From NCBI GenBank assembly GCA_027574665.1, contig CM050656.1:15575501-15639500 (forward strand): 64,000 nucleotides of DNA, read 5' to 3'. The notes below the pieces were generated by a model that saw only the letters and a list, made by a program, of their open reading frames with translations, had not been told where the DNA came from and did no database searches. Numbering within the stretch: the first letter of the stretch is position 1; each line of letters begins with the position of its first letter. Positions 25,301-38,000 of this stretch are shown in pieces. Origin of the DNA: Rhynochetos jubatus. Lineage: Eukaryota; Chordata; Aves; Eurypygiformes; Rhynochetidae. The position numbers and the translations under genes were made by a program.

Positions 25301-28300
25301 TTGATTTTCCTGTATTTTGCCTCTTTTTATAAATCTGTTTTGATTGGTTTTCATCAAAACAGATAGGCATTGAGGAATGAACTTTTTCCTGATGTCTGTT
25401 CACATGACTTTGGCCTGACCAAAGGTGAGAGTCAAAGGAAAAAATCGTATTTTCAAATTCTCAATTACATGAAAAAACCTCTTCAGAATAAATTCACAGT
25501 CCTGATTTTGCAGAAAGCAAAAATGGCTGTAATGTACCATCAGTGCATAAAATCGTAAGATGGAAATTCTAATTGTTTAAAATTGGGCCTACAGTAATTG
25601 AGACTACACTTTAGAGTGTTTCGGACTATAAAGCCCCTTTTAAACTAGATGTCTTCCTTGTATAACACAGTCCACAATTTTGCTGATGAAAAACTTTATT
25701 GTCCGAAACATGCAAAGTTTAATCTAAATTACCCTTTACATGTATTAAACAATTGTTATTGCCATCTTAGTGTGTAAAATCCTCATTTAATGTTATCCTT
25801 TTATCTCCCAGCCTGACAATTATTTCAATGCAAATTGTTCCTTCTGGAACTACTCGGAGAGGACTATGATGGGATACTGGTCAACTCAAGGTTGCAAACT
25901 GGTTGACACAAATAAAACTCATACAACGTGTGCTTGCAGTCACCTAACCAACTTTGCAATCCTTATGGCTCATCGGGAAATCGTGGTAGGTAATGATGTT
26001 TCTAGCCATTGGCAGAGAACAAACTTTTAAAGATTTAACTTCAGATTTTTAGCAAGATCCAAACTCACTGAAGTTTCTTAAGTATTTATGGCTTCTGCCC
26101 ACTCTTTCCAAAGCAATTTGCTTTCTGTAGCACTTCTTACCCCTAAAGTTACAAGCAAAATAACAGGAAAGAAAAACAAAGGACAAGAGTTTTAAGACGT
26201 GAAGTTACTGACCAACCTTACAACAGTTTTACAGACTCAGTTTTATACCCTCAGTACAGCTGGAGAGTATCTGTAGGGGCAGCTGTGTAGGCTGTTCCCT
26301 GGAAGCACAAGTGCCAGCTCTCCTTAGAGCAGGAAGGTCAAGGAGCTTCTGTACTGGTTGTTTAAATGCCTCTTCATACCTTGAAATTTTGTTGTCTAGT
26401 TAAAGCACTTACTGGATGTCAGGGGGCCCATTGCATGCAGTATTTGCAAGGATGTGAAACTGTTCATAAACCGATTGTATTTGGAAAGGTTGCTGAAAAG
26501 ATAACAAAGATGACAAGTGATTCTGTTGCAACTGAAGCAAAGAATCTTCTTTAGCTAAACATGAGATTAGAGATGGAATTACACATACAACATATTCCGC
26601 ATTTTGTTCCAATTGGTGTGTATATTGTTGCTTTCTTCACTTCTGTGGAGCTGCAGGGCTGTAGGAAAGAACATGTACTACTCTCACAGGAGGTCCCAGG
26701 GAAAACTCTCCTCTTAGTTTGGGTCAGAGCCTAGTGGCATCTTCATAATATTATGTTTCTCCCTTTGTTCTTGTCTGACAAGTTTACAGTGAGTCATAAG
26801 GAAAGTAAAAATGCTATCTGATCTGCCTAAAATAGTCACATTTTTCTCTCAGACCTGCTCACCTTGGACTTACCCTAATTTGCTTTTCTGGGAAGCTGAC
26901 CTGAGACTGGGAAATTACTGAGTACATTTTACCCATCTCATGTAATGAAAAAGTAACTTTCCTGGGTGCTACCTGTGAAAATACGTTTTTGTTTATACTC
27001 ATAAAGAGTCATATTAATTTTCTCCATTCTTGGTTATTTCTAGTACAAAGATGGAGTGCACGAATTGCTCCTCACTGTCATCACCTGGGTGGGAATTGTC
27101 ATCTCTCTTGTTTGCCTGGCCATCTGCATCTTCACATTCTGTTTTTTCCGTGGCCTGCAAAGTGATCGTAACACTATTCACAAGAACCTTTGTATCAACC
27201 TATTCATTGCTGAGTTCATTTTCCTAATAGGCATCGATAAGACAGCGTACAAGGTAAGTTTTCTCTGTGTGTACTGATCTTGTTCTCTGAAATGACGGTT
27301 TGAAATGGATTTCAATTAAAACATGACAACACTGCCAAGCTTTCAGCATTCTGATACAGCAAGGCTGAAATAAAAACTCAGTGTGAAAATAAGATAGACA
27401 TGTTCATAAATAGTATTTACATCCATCAAAAATACCACTGTGGCCTTAATTTCCCACTTACAGCAATGTTTTTCATTTCCAGTTGAGAAACATCAGCTAT
27501 TAACAAAGCAGGTGGCTTAAACTTTGAAAGAGGAGATGAAATTAAATGTTGACATACTAGGAACATATATATGTTCTCTCTCTATATTCATATGTCTCAA
27601 CAGCTATTGATTACATTTTTGTGTATATATTATTACAGGGCGTTATTCCTATATTTACTAATTTTTTTACACTGCACATTCATGCAGGGGTTTTGGCAGT
27701 CTTGGTGAAATTAATTCTGCCATTCAGAAGCGATTTGTTGGGTTGAAATCTAATAATTTCATAGTTTCATCCAGAATTCAGCAAAAGGGAGAAGAATTCA
27801 GGTTGATTTCTGTTACAGCAGTGTAAACTCCAAATTGCAGCAGATGCAAATGGCTTGATGGCTGCTTCATACTTTTAAATAAAAAGTATTACATCATGCA
27901 TCTAGAACCGACTGTTCATGTCTCTTTATCTAAACTGTAAACCCTAAAACCATATCAGTTTCAAAATTAAAGTGTTGCGTATAAAAATGAAAAGTCCTCC
28001 CTATAATTGAAGATCGGGGCTGAGGGCATGATTTCTTTACCTTCATTCATACTGTTGAGCAGAATTGATTTTCTGCAGCTACTGTGAACACATTAGTATT
28101 TCAAAATGTTCAGCTTATGTTTTCAGGTAGGGAAAATACTCCTGCATTTGTGAAAGATCTTTGGTAGAAGTATGTGCTGTTCTATTACATACTATTTAGT
28201 TAGAGATGCAAAGATGAAAAGATTTTGTGGTTTATATTTCCATCTTTCTTTTTCTTTGCAGATTGCATGTCCAATATTTGCAGGTCTCTTACACTTTTTC

Positions 28301-28986
28301 TTCCTGGCAGCCTTTGCCTGGATGTGTCTAGAAGGAGTGCAGCTTTATCTAATGTTAGTAGAAGTATTTGAAAGTGAATATTCTAGGAAGAAGTACTATT
28401 ATGTTGCTGGCTACCTCTTCCCTGCTACAGTAGTTGGTGTCTCAGCAGCTATTGACTATAAGAGCTATGGAACAGAGAAAGCGTAAGTAATTGCAAGTGA
28501 CCTGAGTGTTTTTCAAGTGAATAATTTTTTAAAGCCTATTAGCTGTCAGAGGGTCCCTGACAGACTAAAATACCATCTGAAAGCTTTATTGGTAAGAGAA
28601 TGCAATGCTGTGCACAAATTACAATCAAGTCTTTTGTAATTCTCTAGGTTCAGAGGATTTGTACTCTAGAGAGACTGATTCTAAATTATGGTCTTTCTTT
28701 TAACACAAAAGATTGACCTGAAACAAATTGAAAAAGTAAATAACTTTTGGGGCTCAAATGTATATTAAGTAAAAATTCTCAACTTAAAGTATCTGACAGG
28801 CCTAGCCACCCACTTTTAAGCTAATGCTTCATTAGATCTCTTTGTTCCAACTGCCCCTCTAGCTAAGTCTTGTCCTGAATTGTGACAGTACAATATTCCA
28901 ACCCATACATTTCACTTAGATAATATTTTATCAGGTGGGTAGAGAGGATTAAAATCAGCCTTTTATTTACAAAAATACATACATAC

Positions 28987-29019
<33 letters not shown>

Positions 29020-32000
29020 GTGACAGAAGGTAGAAAGCATTTCTGTGGATTTGAATTGCTGGAGGCATGGATTTGTTTTCCAGTAGTGTTTACTTTGTCC
29101 TTTGATGAAATTAGTTACAGAATGGGAAGATACTGTTGACTACATGAAAGCTGCTTGATTTTGCTACTGATGAAAGACAAATTAGAGCAATTCAACAGGG
29201 AACTGGGCTGTATGAAAAACGAGTCACTAAATGAAGTGGACCCTAATAGGTTTACATGTCATTTAGTCTGGTATCATACTCCCAGTTGAGGCATTTTATT
29301 TATACCATACTGTTTTTCAGCAAAACATGGCATATGAACATTTTCTGTCTTGTATTCCTCAGGAACAAGCACTTTGCATATGATACAAAGTTAAAAGCAG
29401 ATTTTGAAGATTACATAGAAAACATGTGAAAAGTATTTACTGATGTTAGATTCATTAGTGCATGGTAGCACCTGTGACCGAACCTTTTGACTGGCTTTTG
29501 TTTCTTCTTCTATGTTAGCTATCCCTGATGATGTATTTTCAAGTTGAATAGTTATTAAACAGGACTCGGCAAAACAGTTTCAGATTAGGAAAAGTTGTCC
29601 ATTGACTGAGTGGTACTGTGCAATGTTTATCGTTGTTTATTGACGTAATATTAGCTTAAGAGGTATTTTTGGACTATCCATATATTGGACTGAGGTGCTA
29701 ATGCAGTTAATTTTTTATTCTCTTTTCTCCATGATAGTTGCTGGCTCCATGTAGATAACTATTTTATCTGGAGTTTCATTGGACCTGTTACCTTTATTAT
29801 TCTGGTAAGAACTTTGGTTTTTTCTTTCCTTTTAGGTTGCCTAACAGCAAAGTTAAAAAGATTGAGTAATATCAGTCAATACCATCCTTATTCACAAGAC
29901 ATTTAATGAAAATGCTTATAAACAATTTGTAATGTGACCAGTGGTTATACAGATGTTTAGAAAACTTTAAAGAGTGCTTACAAAATGATTAATTGTCAAA
30001 GCTGTGGTGGCACTTCAGCATAGCCGTTTTTTCCTAATGGCTTGAACTCTGAAGGTCGTATTGACATGTGTAGTCGTATGAAAAATCAATGAAGTACAGA
30101 ACACAGAGTTTTTTTAAAGGAACCATTATTATTGCTTTCAACTGAGTCACTATTGTACACGTTCCAGAATTTAACTGCTAATTATCCAACATAATTATCT
30201 CAAAAGGGTGTTCTAACGCATTGGATAATTAAGTAAATCTTATATTTAATTACGTTTACACAGTATTTGTATGTGTATTTGCATATGCATATACATATTT
30301 TTCCATGACTACTTCTGTGTGTATTTATGCTACATGTAATGTATGTCAGACATATAAGCTCATCTGTTTTAATATAAATAATAGAATGTTATGTAAGCAG
30401 TAGAAAGCATGTACATGTTGTTGCAGCCCGTTAAGCAAAGTCATTGTATGCATGTACACCCACAGCTATGTGCCCCTTTGTCCATTTAAGATTGTGTTCA
30501 TACATCAATTACCCATTCTCTGAGTGCTTTCTGGTAAAAAGCATAGTCACCTGTCAACCCAGGGCAAAACCATCTCCCTGTTATTTCAGACTAATAATAT
30601 CAACACTGCATAACACAGGAATTTGGAAAGAAGGGGAATGCAAAATGTCCATTTTGGGTTATACTGTTTTTCTCTGCTAGTTCAGTATCTTCAACGTCTG
30701 GTTATGCCTGGGAAATACTCTAGAAGGCTGATGCTGGGTCCACAGCCTGTGTACATAGAGAGCTTTTCTCATAACTGCTGATAGTTTGGAAGGATGAATT
30801 AATTTTGTTTCATGCTTTTGAGGGTCTAAGTAGTTACCTGTTCTGCCTTTACATAGCAGTAGAGTTGTCAAATGTTAACAGAAGTTCAGTTCCCTTTAAT
30901 TGCAAAAATCAGGAATTGTATTTTATCATTATTTTTTCAGCCTGAAGTACATGCATCAGGCATAACTTCAATTTCTGACTTCTATAGGTCTATATGCCAG
31001 ACATAATATTTCAACACTTCTTGTAGCTTAGAGTTTACATTACTTCTCCATGTAAAAATAAATGGATAATTTGATTATGGAACTTCCCATAAAAAAAGGT
31101 ACTTGGGTGATCTTTCTAGGCACTTTATTCCTTACTGGTATCTCCATTGTTGAAATAAGCTTATCTGTATTTAGGTGGGTTTATATCAAAAACTATTTCA
31201 GTCATTGAGCAGTCACTTAAGAAAAGATGGTTGTGCAGTGTAGAAGTTGTTTGAGTTCATTGGCACATTTTCAAAGAAATAGCCATAGATGCCAAAACTC
31301 ATGTGTATATAAGTTGAATTAGAAAAGTTATAGTGTTCACAAAATTAAAGTGTAAACTAGAATAATCATACAGAGTTTATTGTAAATACATTTAAATACA
31401 ATCAAGTCTCAGGGTGATAGTTATTCTTTCTTTAATTAGACCTGTAATTACAATTGAAAGATATATTTAATATTTTCCATATGATAGATGATATTTTTCA
31501 ACACAAAATTGTTTGTTGCAGTGGTTGTGATCATTATGAGGAAATTGTTCTATGTTTCATGCCACAGTAGTTCAGTTACCTCAAGTCTGATTGTGTGGTG
31601 ATAATTTTGCTTTTTGTGTCTAGCTTTTTATTTTATTGTTACTGTGAGTATTTGGCTAAGTCACCTCTATTTCTCTCCCTTGCTTTAAAATAATATTTCA
31701 CATGGGAAGCTTTGGGCATTGCTGACAGCTTTTTCACTTCCTCATAACCAGGTCAGAGTGAGAATAGAGGTGAAGGACATTTAATCATATTGACCATGTA
31801 CAGACATAGTTCACTATTATTTACTGGCCATGACATTATTATCCTCCAGCAAATCATTTAGGCTGAGACGCAAAAGGCCTTTGGGAGTAGTATTCCCAAC
31901 TTCAAAAATATGAAACAGCAGGTAGCAATCACAGCACAGTTCCTGGGAGTAATTCTTCTCTAGCAATTGCTTTGCCCTCTAATCGTCCCAACTGAGAAAG

Positions 32001-35000
32001 CAAGAGAGACTGGAGGAAGAAGTGAGAAGTATAATGGCTGAAAAATAATGTGTCGTGTGCAGTGTAACCAAAGAAGAGCCACATTTGTGGTGTAGCTTAC
32101 TTAGTATCAGTAGCATGTGAGAATTTCACCTTGGTAAGCTTTTTAAGGTGTTAATCAAATCACTTTTATGATTCTTAGTTTAATAGTACTGTCAGTGCAC
32201 ATAAACTCTTTCGTAACGATACTGCTTACTACTTCAATTTACATTTTTTTTTTCTCCGAGTTTATAAGCATTTGCACTTACATCAGTGTACAGGTTTGCA
32301 CAAAACGAGGAGGGGAAATACGAAGTTCCTTAGTCCATCTTGTGAGGAACTTTCGACTTCACTATTTCCATAGCCTGTCATGCCTTTGGGCACCAGGGTT
32401 ATTATATCTATGAGAAAAGAGCATGTAAGTAATGAGCGGTGGGAAACCATTAGTATGCCTGAAATGGTTTAATGAAAGCTTGGATCATGATACGTCAGGA
32501 GCTGTTCTTATCATTTGGACAGCTCCATCTGCATCTTTAATAATTAATTCAGTTCAGTAAGAGTTCAGCGTGCACACTCATTTAGAAGCCTTCTTCAGAG
32601 AGCACCTCTCTCACTGCCAGTCCCAGAGAGAAATAGGCTTCTGCATGGCTAAGAGCAAAGATCTGGAGATACAAGGGCAGTTTTAGAGCTGCATTTGCCA
32701 GGTAACAAAAGCTCCGGGGAGTTCAAAAAGGGTCAGAACATGTGCAGTTCAGTTAGGTTACTTCTGAGTGGTGTTTCTGTTCTTCTGTCTTATCATATCC
32801 ATGTCAGCACTGCAGGCTGTGTGGAATGAATTTTAAGCTGCTAAGCTCAGGCAGACGTGATTCAATTGAGCAGGTTGATGGCTATAAAACAAACAGTGCG
32901 CTCCTGTAATCTGTGGTTAGAGAAGCCGGAGTATTTTGACTTCTGTGTAGATCCATATTCATTCATAACCAAGGAATGGGTGATGTTGGTTTGCCTCTAA
33001 TTCAGCTAAAACCACTGGAGTTTGCTTCTTGCAGATGGAGCCAATATATTAGGCTACTGAAGGTTGTTTAAGCAAAAATTCCTAGGATGTCCTGTTCCAT
33101 TAACATACGAAAGATAGTTTCTTTTGCACTGAGGTTGAGGCATTCCTTTTACTTTACCAAAGTCAGTGGGTATATACATACAGATGCACACATAATCTAG
33201 CTCTGCATATGAAAATGGACTGTATTTGTAAGCTTATGTATGTAAATAATACATGTATATCTTTCTGTAGTAGACACTTGATAAATGATATTTATCTGTT
33301 GCCCACAGGGGAAATTTATGGCAATTATTGAAAAATCTAGCTTTATTTGGCTACTAATTAATTGTATCTGCAACTGATTCCAATCCATTTGTCTTCTGTG
33401 CAGGTTATTACATCCACTTTTAAAAAAAGTTAATTTGAATTGAAGATACTCCCTCTCTCAAAATGACATAAGGTTCAGGTGCCAGGAAGACAAAAGTCCT
33501 ACTTATACCATTTTTCATGTCCTTTACCTTCTGATTTCCAAACCAGAAATAGCCCTCTGTGTGTTGCCTAGGAAAGAAGCATGATCTTCCACAGTGCTGC
33601 ATTTGATTATTACCATAAAAATTCTTCCAATTTTGTATTTTAAAGTAGTTACTTTTAATTTTTATATATATATATATATATAAATGTCTTTTTTCCACTC
33701 CATTCTATCCAATTACACTTGTCATATTAATAGATAAGTAGGAAGTGGTATTTAAAAAGGTGCTCTAATTTTTTGAGTACTTTCACATACATTTCTAAAA
33801 TCAGAGTATAGATTTAAGCTAGTTCTCTACGTAATGCATTATTCTGTCTCTTACAGTGGATGATGTATTTTAGAAATGACAGCAAAAACTGAGTATGAAC
33901 ATTAATGAGATACTATAAATCCAAGTTTTCGCTTATTCTTATCATCCAGTGCTTTAGGAGATCTCACATTATAGCTCCACCTACTGTAACCATGTGTTTT
34001 GTCACTCTCAGCATCACAGCAGAATCTTCAAATCTGAACCTGATGCCTGACCAGACTTAAATTCTTATTTTTAGCCTTTGAAAGAGTGTTGTGCTGATTT
34101 TCAGAAGTGCAGCATGAAAGAGATTTTACTGACTTTATCAAGGGTATAATTTCATGACTAGTTGAGATGTGGCTGTGTGTGTGTTTACACAATGTATTTA
34201 TATTTTTTTGTTATCACTGAAGGAGAGCAGTGCTGTTCAGGTGCAGATTTTGGTTCATCTGAGATGGATGCAGCCCAGTTGTTAGGGTGAAGCCCAGCCA
34301 GTCTCTAGTCCTTTACGTTATATGAAGTGATGAGAAAGTCATCATTGTCAGAGGTCCATATTTTCCATTGCAAGTTTGCTTTCACAAGTCCATATTGCCA
34401 TTCATGTGGGCTTTTAGGTGACCCCAGAGTACTGCATGTTTGTGGTGAACATTCTTCTTAAAGAAAGGTGTCCTACTCAGACCATCTGTCAGGCTTGGAA
34501 AACATCTCCAGATTCGTTTCCATACATCAGTAGGAGTGCGGTCCTCACACATTCATGAAACAATTTGTTGGAAGGGACTTCAGGAGATCTCTGGTCCAAC
34601 CTCCAGCTCAGAACAGGCTCAGCTCTGAGCTCAGACCGGGTTGCTCAGCACTGGAAAAGCTGTCCTTACAGAAAGTTGGTACAAATGAATGCAAAAGCAC
34701 TGTGCTTCCTTCTCCCCACACATATTTCTCACCAAGAAAAGTAATTCAGCCGTTCCTTCTAAAAGCAATTATTCTCCAACAGATTCCCTTCCCCCACTGC
34801 TTAGTGTCTTGTGTAACAAAATGACAGGATGCCAAAAGTCTTTAACTCATAAGTTCCTCCAAAACAACTTCTAGATGAAGAGCAGTAAGGGAGCCAAAAG
34901 CAAATCTATAGAAAGATTTGGTCACAGTATTTGTAAGTGGGCAAAATAGGCTTTTGATAATGATACAGTGTGTAACAGAGATACCAGCATGTTTGAACGA

Positions 35001-38000
35001 GTGGCAAACCGTGGTCTTTTGACAACTGAAAACTGCAATATTTCACAGAACTTTTAGGGGTTTGTACCTAAACTAGAATTAAAGTGTCACTAAGTAACTG
35101 CCATGTACAGTTATTGCCTAGTCCAGCAAGGATATATATACAGACAGAGCTATCTATGTAAAACCTGCTTAATAGGCTGGAGCTTGGCTCAGGCTCTGGG
35201 GTAGGGCTGTGTCTGTTTGCATGTCACCAGGGGAACCTCAGTATATAAACACAATCTTTTGTTTTTCATATGTCAAACCAGCACTTCAGTCATACAAAGA
35301 ATCAAAGGATAAAAACCTCTCATTTCATGAGGCAATCATTTATGGGCTAAGCCATGTCTATGAGTTTTTGATCCAAGAACGATGTTGCTGGTACAATACA
35401 GGATACTCCAGGGTAGCTACTTAGGCAAGGATTAGCTTCCAGCTGTGCTGTAAATACTATTCTGAACTGGATTGTGCACTCCGGGTCGCGTACATTGCAG
35501 CTAAAGTTGATTTACATGTTAGGATTGGCATGAGGCATGACTCTTTGCTCTTAATCTCTTTGTTTTCACAAAAAAAAAAGTAAATTGAAGTTACATTTTT
35601 TTTTAAGGTAGGCTGGAGAAGTTCATGTTATGTCAGCTACCAAAATGTGCAAGAAACTTTTTCAAATACTGAAGAAGAAAGGCTGTCTGGAAAGGCATGG
35701 AACTGAGGGTCAGGTCACATGCAAAGTCCCTGTCCCCTGTCTGGTGCAAAGGCCAGGGAGAGTAGCAACTTATTTTCTCACCAAGGAACTTACACAGTGC
35801 AGTGGAAACGTAGATAAGAGGAACAAAATGATCACAATGATACAATGAAGTGTTTCTCACCTGGTTAGTCATTACCTATAAGAAGCATAAAAGGTAATCA
35901 ACAGGGCCATGAGATATTGACACTTCTATTGCATTTTGCAGCAATGGAAAACATGCTTAACCTACACCATGTACATACCTCCACTTGAAGGTGAAGTGTT
36001 TTCTGTCAGTTCTTGAAACAGACAGAAATAAATTAGAAAAGCTTATTTTTGTTACTTGTATCACATACGCTTTTTGTATTAATCTCAAGATACAGTTGTA
36101 AAAATGTTTTACTTTGAATTAGGACTGATGAGGTCAAAAGCTGCCAAAACCTGTTGAGGTTTTGAGAAATGCATTGTAGTTCATACTGTCCATCCTGATT
36201 TTGAGACAGCAGCAGCAGTGATAACTTGATTGCTCTTAGGAGTAGGAATGATTGCTCTTAGGAGTAGGAATTATTTCCATAATACATGTCTTTATTGACT
36301 GATCAAAGCCTTCAAAATACTCCTCTTTTCTAGATTGTTAAAACCTTGTCTTTATTAGGATTTGAGTGACATTTCTGACCATTGTGGCACAGCTGTAGGA
36401 ACACATCTGGTATGAACTGCTATCCCCAAAGTTGCAAAAATTGTAAAGATTTTGATGCTGTCTCAAACCAAAGGCTCCCCAGAATGAAGCAGTGGGCTTT
36501 GATCATTCTGCATCAGTGACCATTTGCAGATCTATACAAAAGATTGTAAGAATGGGGTTATCATCTGTCTAATATATGTGTTACAAGGATGTCCAAACAT
36601 ATTCTCCCATCTTCTCTTAGCTATTGGTTCAACCATTTCTTGTGGACCATTGACCATAAGGATGTATGTCTTCTCCTTGAAAGGACATAGCCATTACTGC
36701 TTTCAAACATAAGATTTCATTTGAATTGTCTGCATGATATAGGACAGCACGTGCTAATTACTCAGAGTAACTGTATACCACTTTTCAACCCATATTCTAC
36801 AGGCATCCTTGTATTTGGCTTACCTATGCTCTTCGGATGCTTTGAAATCAATAGGAGAAAGGCACCTAGTGTCTTTGATATCTGTGATTCTGTTTCACAA
36901 TAGGAAAACTATAAAAAATTACCTTCCCCAGTGTTATGAATGAAACAACAAGAATAAGACAGCATAGTGCTTCCCTTCAAGTGGCAAGCAGTCTCGCTTC
37001 GACAGAATCCAGACTACAAAGGGAGAGAGGGCAGTAGGAGGGTGCAACACCAGCACATGTCTGTGGCACTGTTAGGTTTGATGCATTTGCTACGTCTCTG
37101 TGTTTCTTTCTCTTTTTCTCTTTTTCTTTTTTTGTTACATTTAAGCTGTTTTCAAGACCCCAGTGGAATTTGTGAGAACAAAAGGGAATAAAAAAAAAAA
37201 AAGGGAGAAACCAGCAAAGGCAAAAAACATTCCGGAAGCAGGATGAAAAAGTGATAAAAAACCAAGTTGTATAGTACAGTAAAGGGGTAACCATAGTCCT
37301 TGGAGGAAGTGGAAGTCAGTGAGATGGGGAACAGGGCCAGAGGTGGCAGGCAAAGGTGAACAGCGGCCGAGCACATGCTGGAAGGCAGAGCTAGACTGAC
37401 AATGACAAATGTTGGACATAAGCTAAACACCGTGATTCATGATGATGAGGAGAATTTGGAAAACTAAGTGAAACAAGGACTTCCCCCTCATCTGTATTTG
37501 CAATCACCTTTTTCAGACTGATCTAGTTGACCAGTTTCACTACATATTTGAAAATAAACGACGTGGGTTTTGTTTAGTCTGTAACACCGTCATTATTCAG
37601 CCTATTACTTGAAGTAGTTTAATTTCATTCTTATCTGTTTTGACAGCTGAATCTTATCTTCCTGGTGATCACATTGTGCAAAATGGTGAAGCACTCAAAC
37701 ACTTTGAAACCAGACTCTAGCAGGTTGGAAAACATTAAGTAAGTGCTTTGTGTTCAAGTATGAGAACTATGATTATTTTCTGATTGCTGAACTGATTGAA
37801 AGCTACTCTCCATTAGGAGCACATGCCATTGTCTCCCAGCAACTGCAGATGTCAATTAGAAGCAAACAGAGCCAATCCTGCTTTCGTCACATTGTTGCTG
37901 TAATGTCACAAACGCCGGTCAAAATTAGATAATTTCAGCCTGGAACTAGTGCCAAGAAACTGTTTCACGGAAATGCCACAGCACTGTAGTAATTTCATTT

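Larger units (their letters stand above)
29805..37646 (+). other. ADGRL2: ADGRL2 intron, 7.8 kb, splitting helix 5
   Basis: Contains an old CR1 fragment (34553-34660), a TA tract at about 33663-33682, a 22-bp tandem duplication (36228-36271) and pyrimidine-rich and A-rich tracts at about 37100-37200. The rest is AT-rich sequence in which I recognise no exon, repeat family or RNA gene. Confidence 0.8.

Noticed and set aside
36977..37430. Several minus-strand open frames of 90-105 codons.
   Set aside because: They translate a poly-A/purine tract into Phe-rich strings in three overlapping frames; no real protein.
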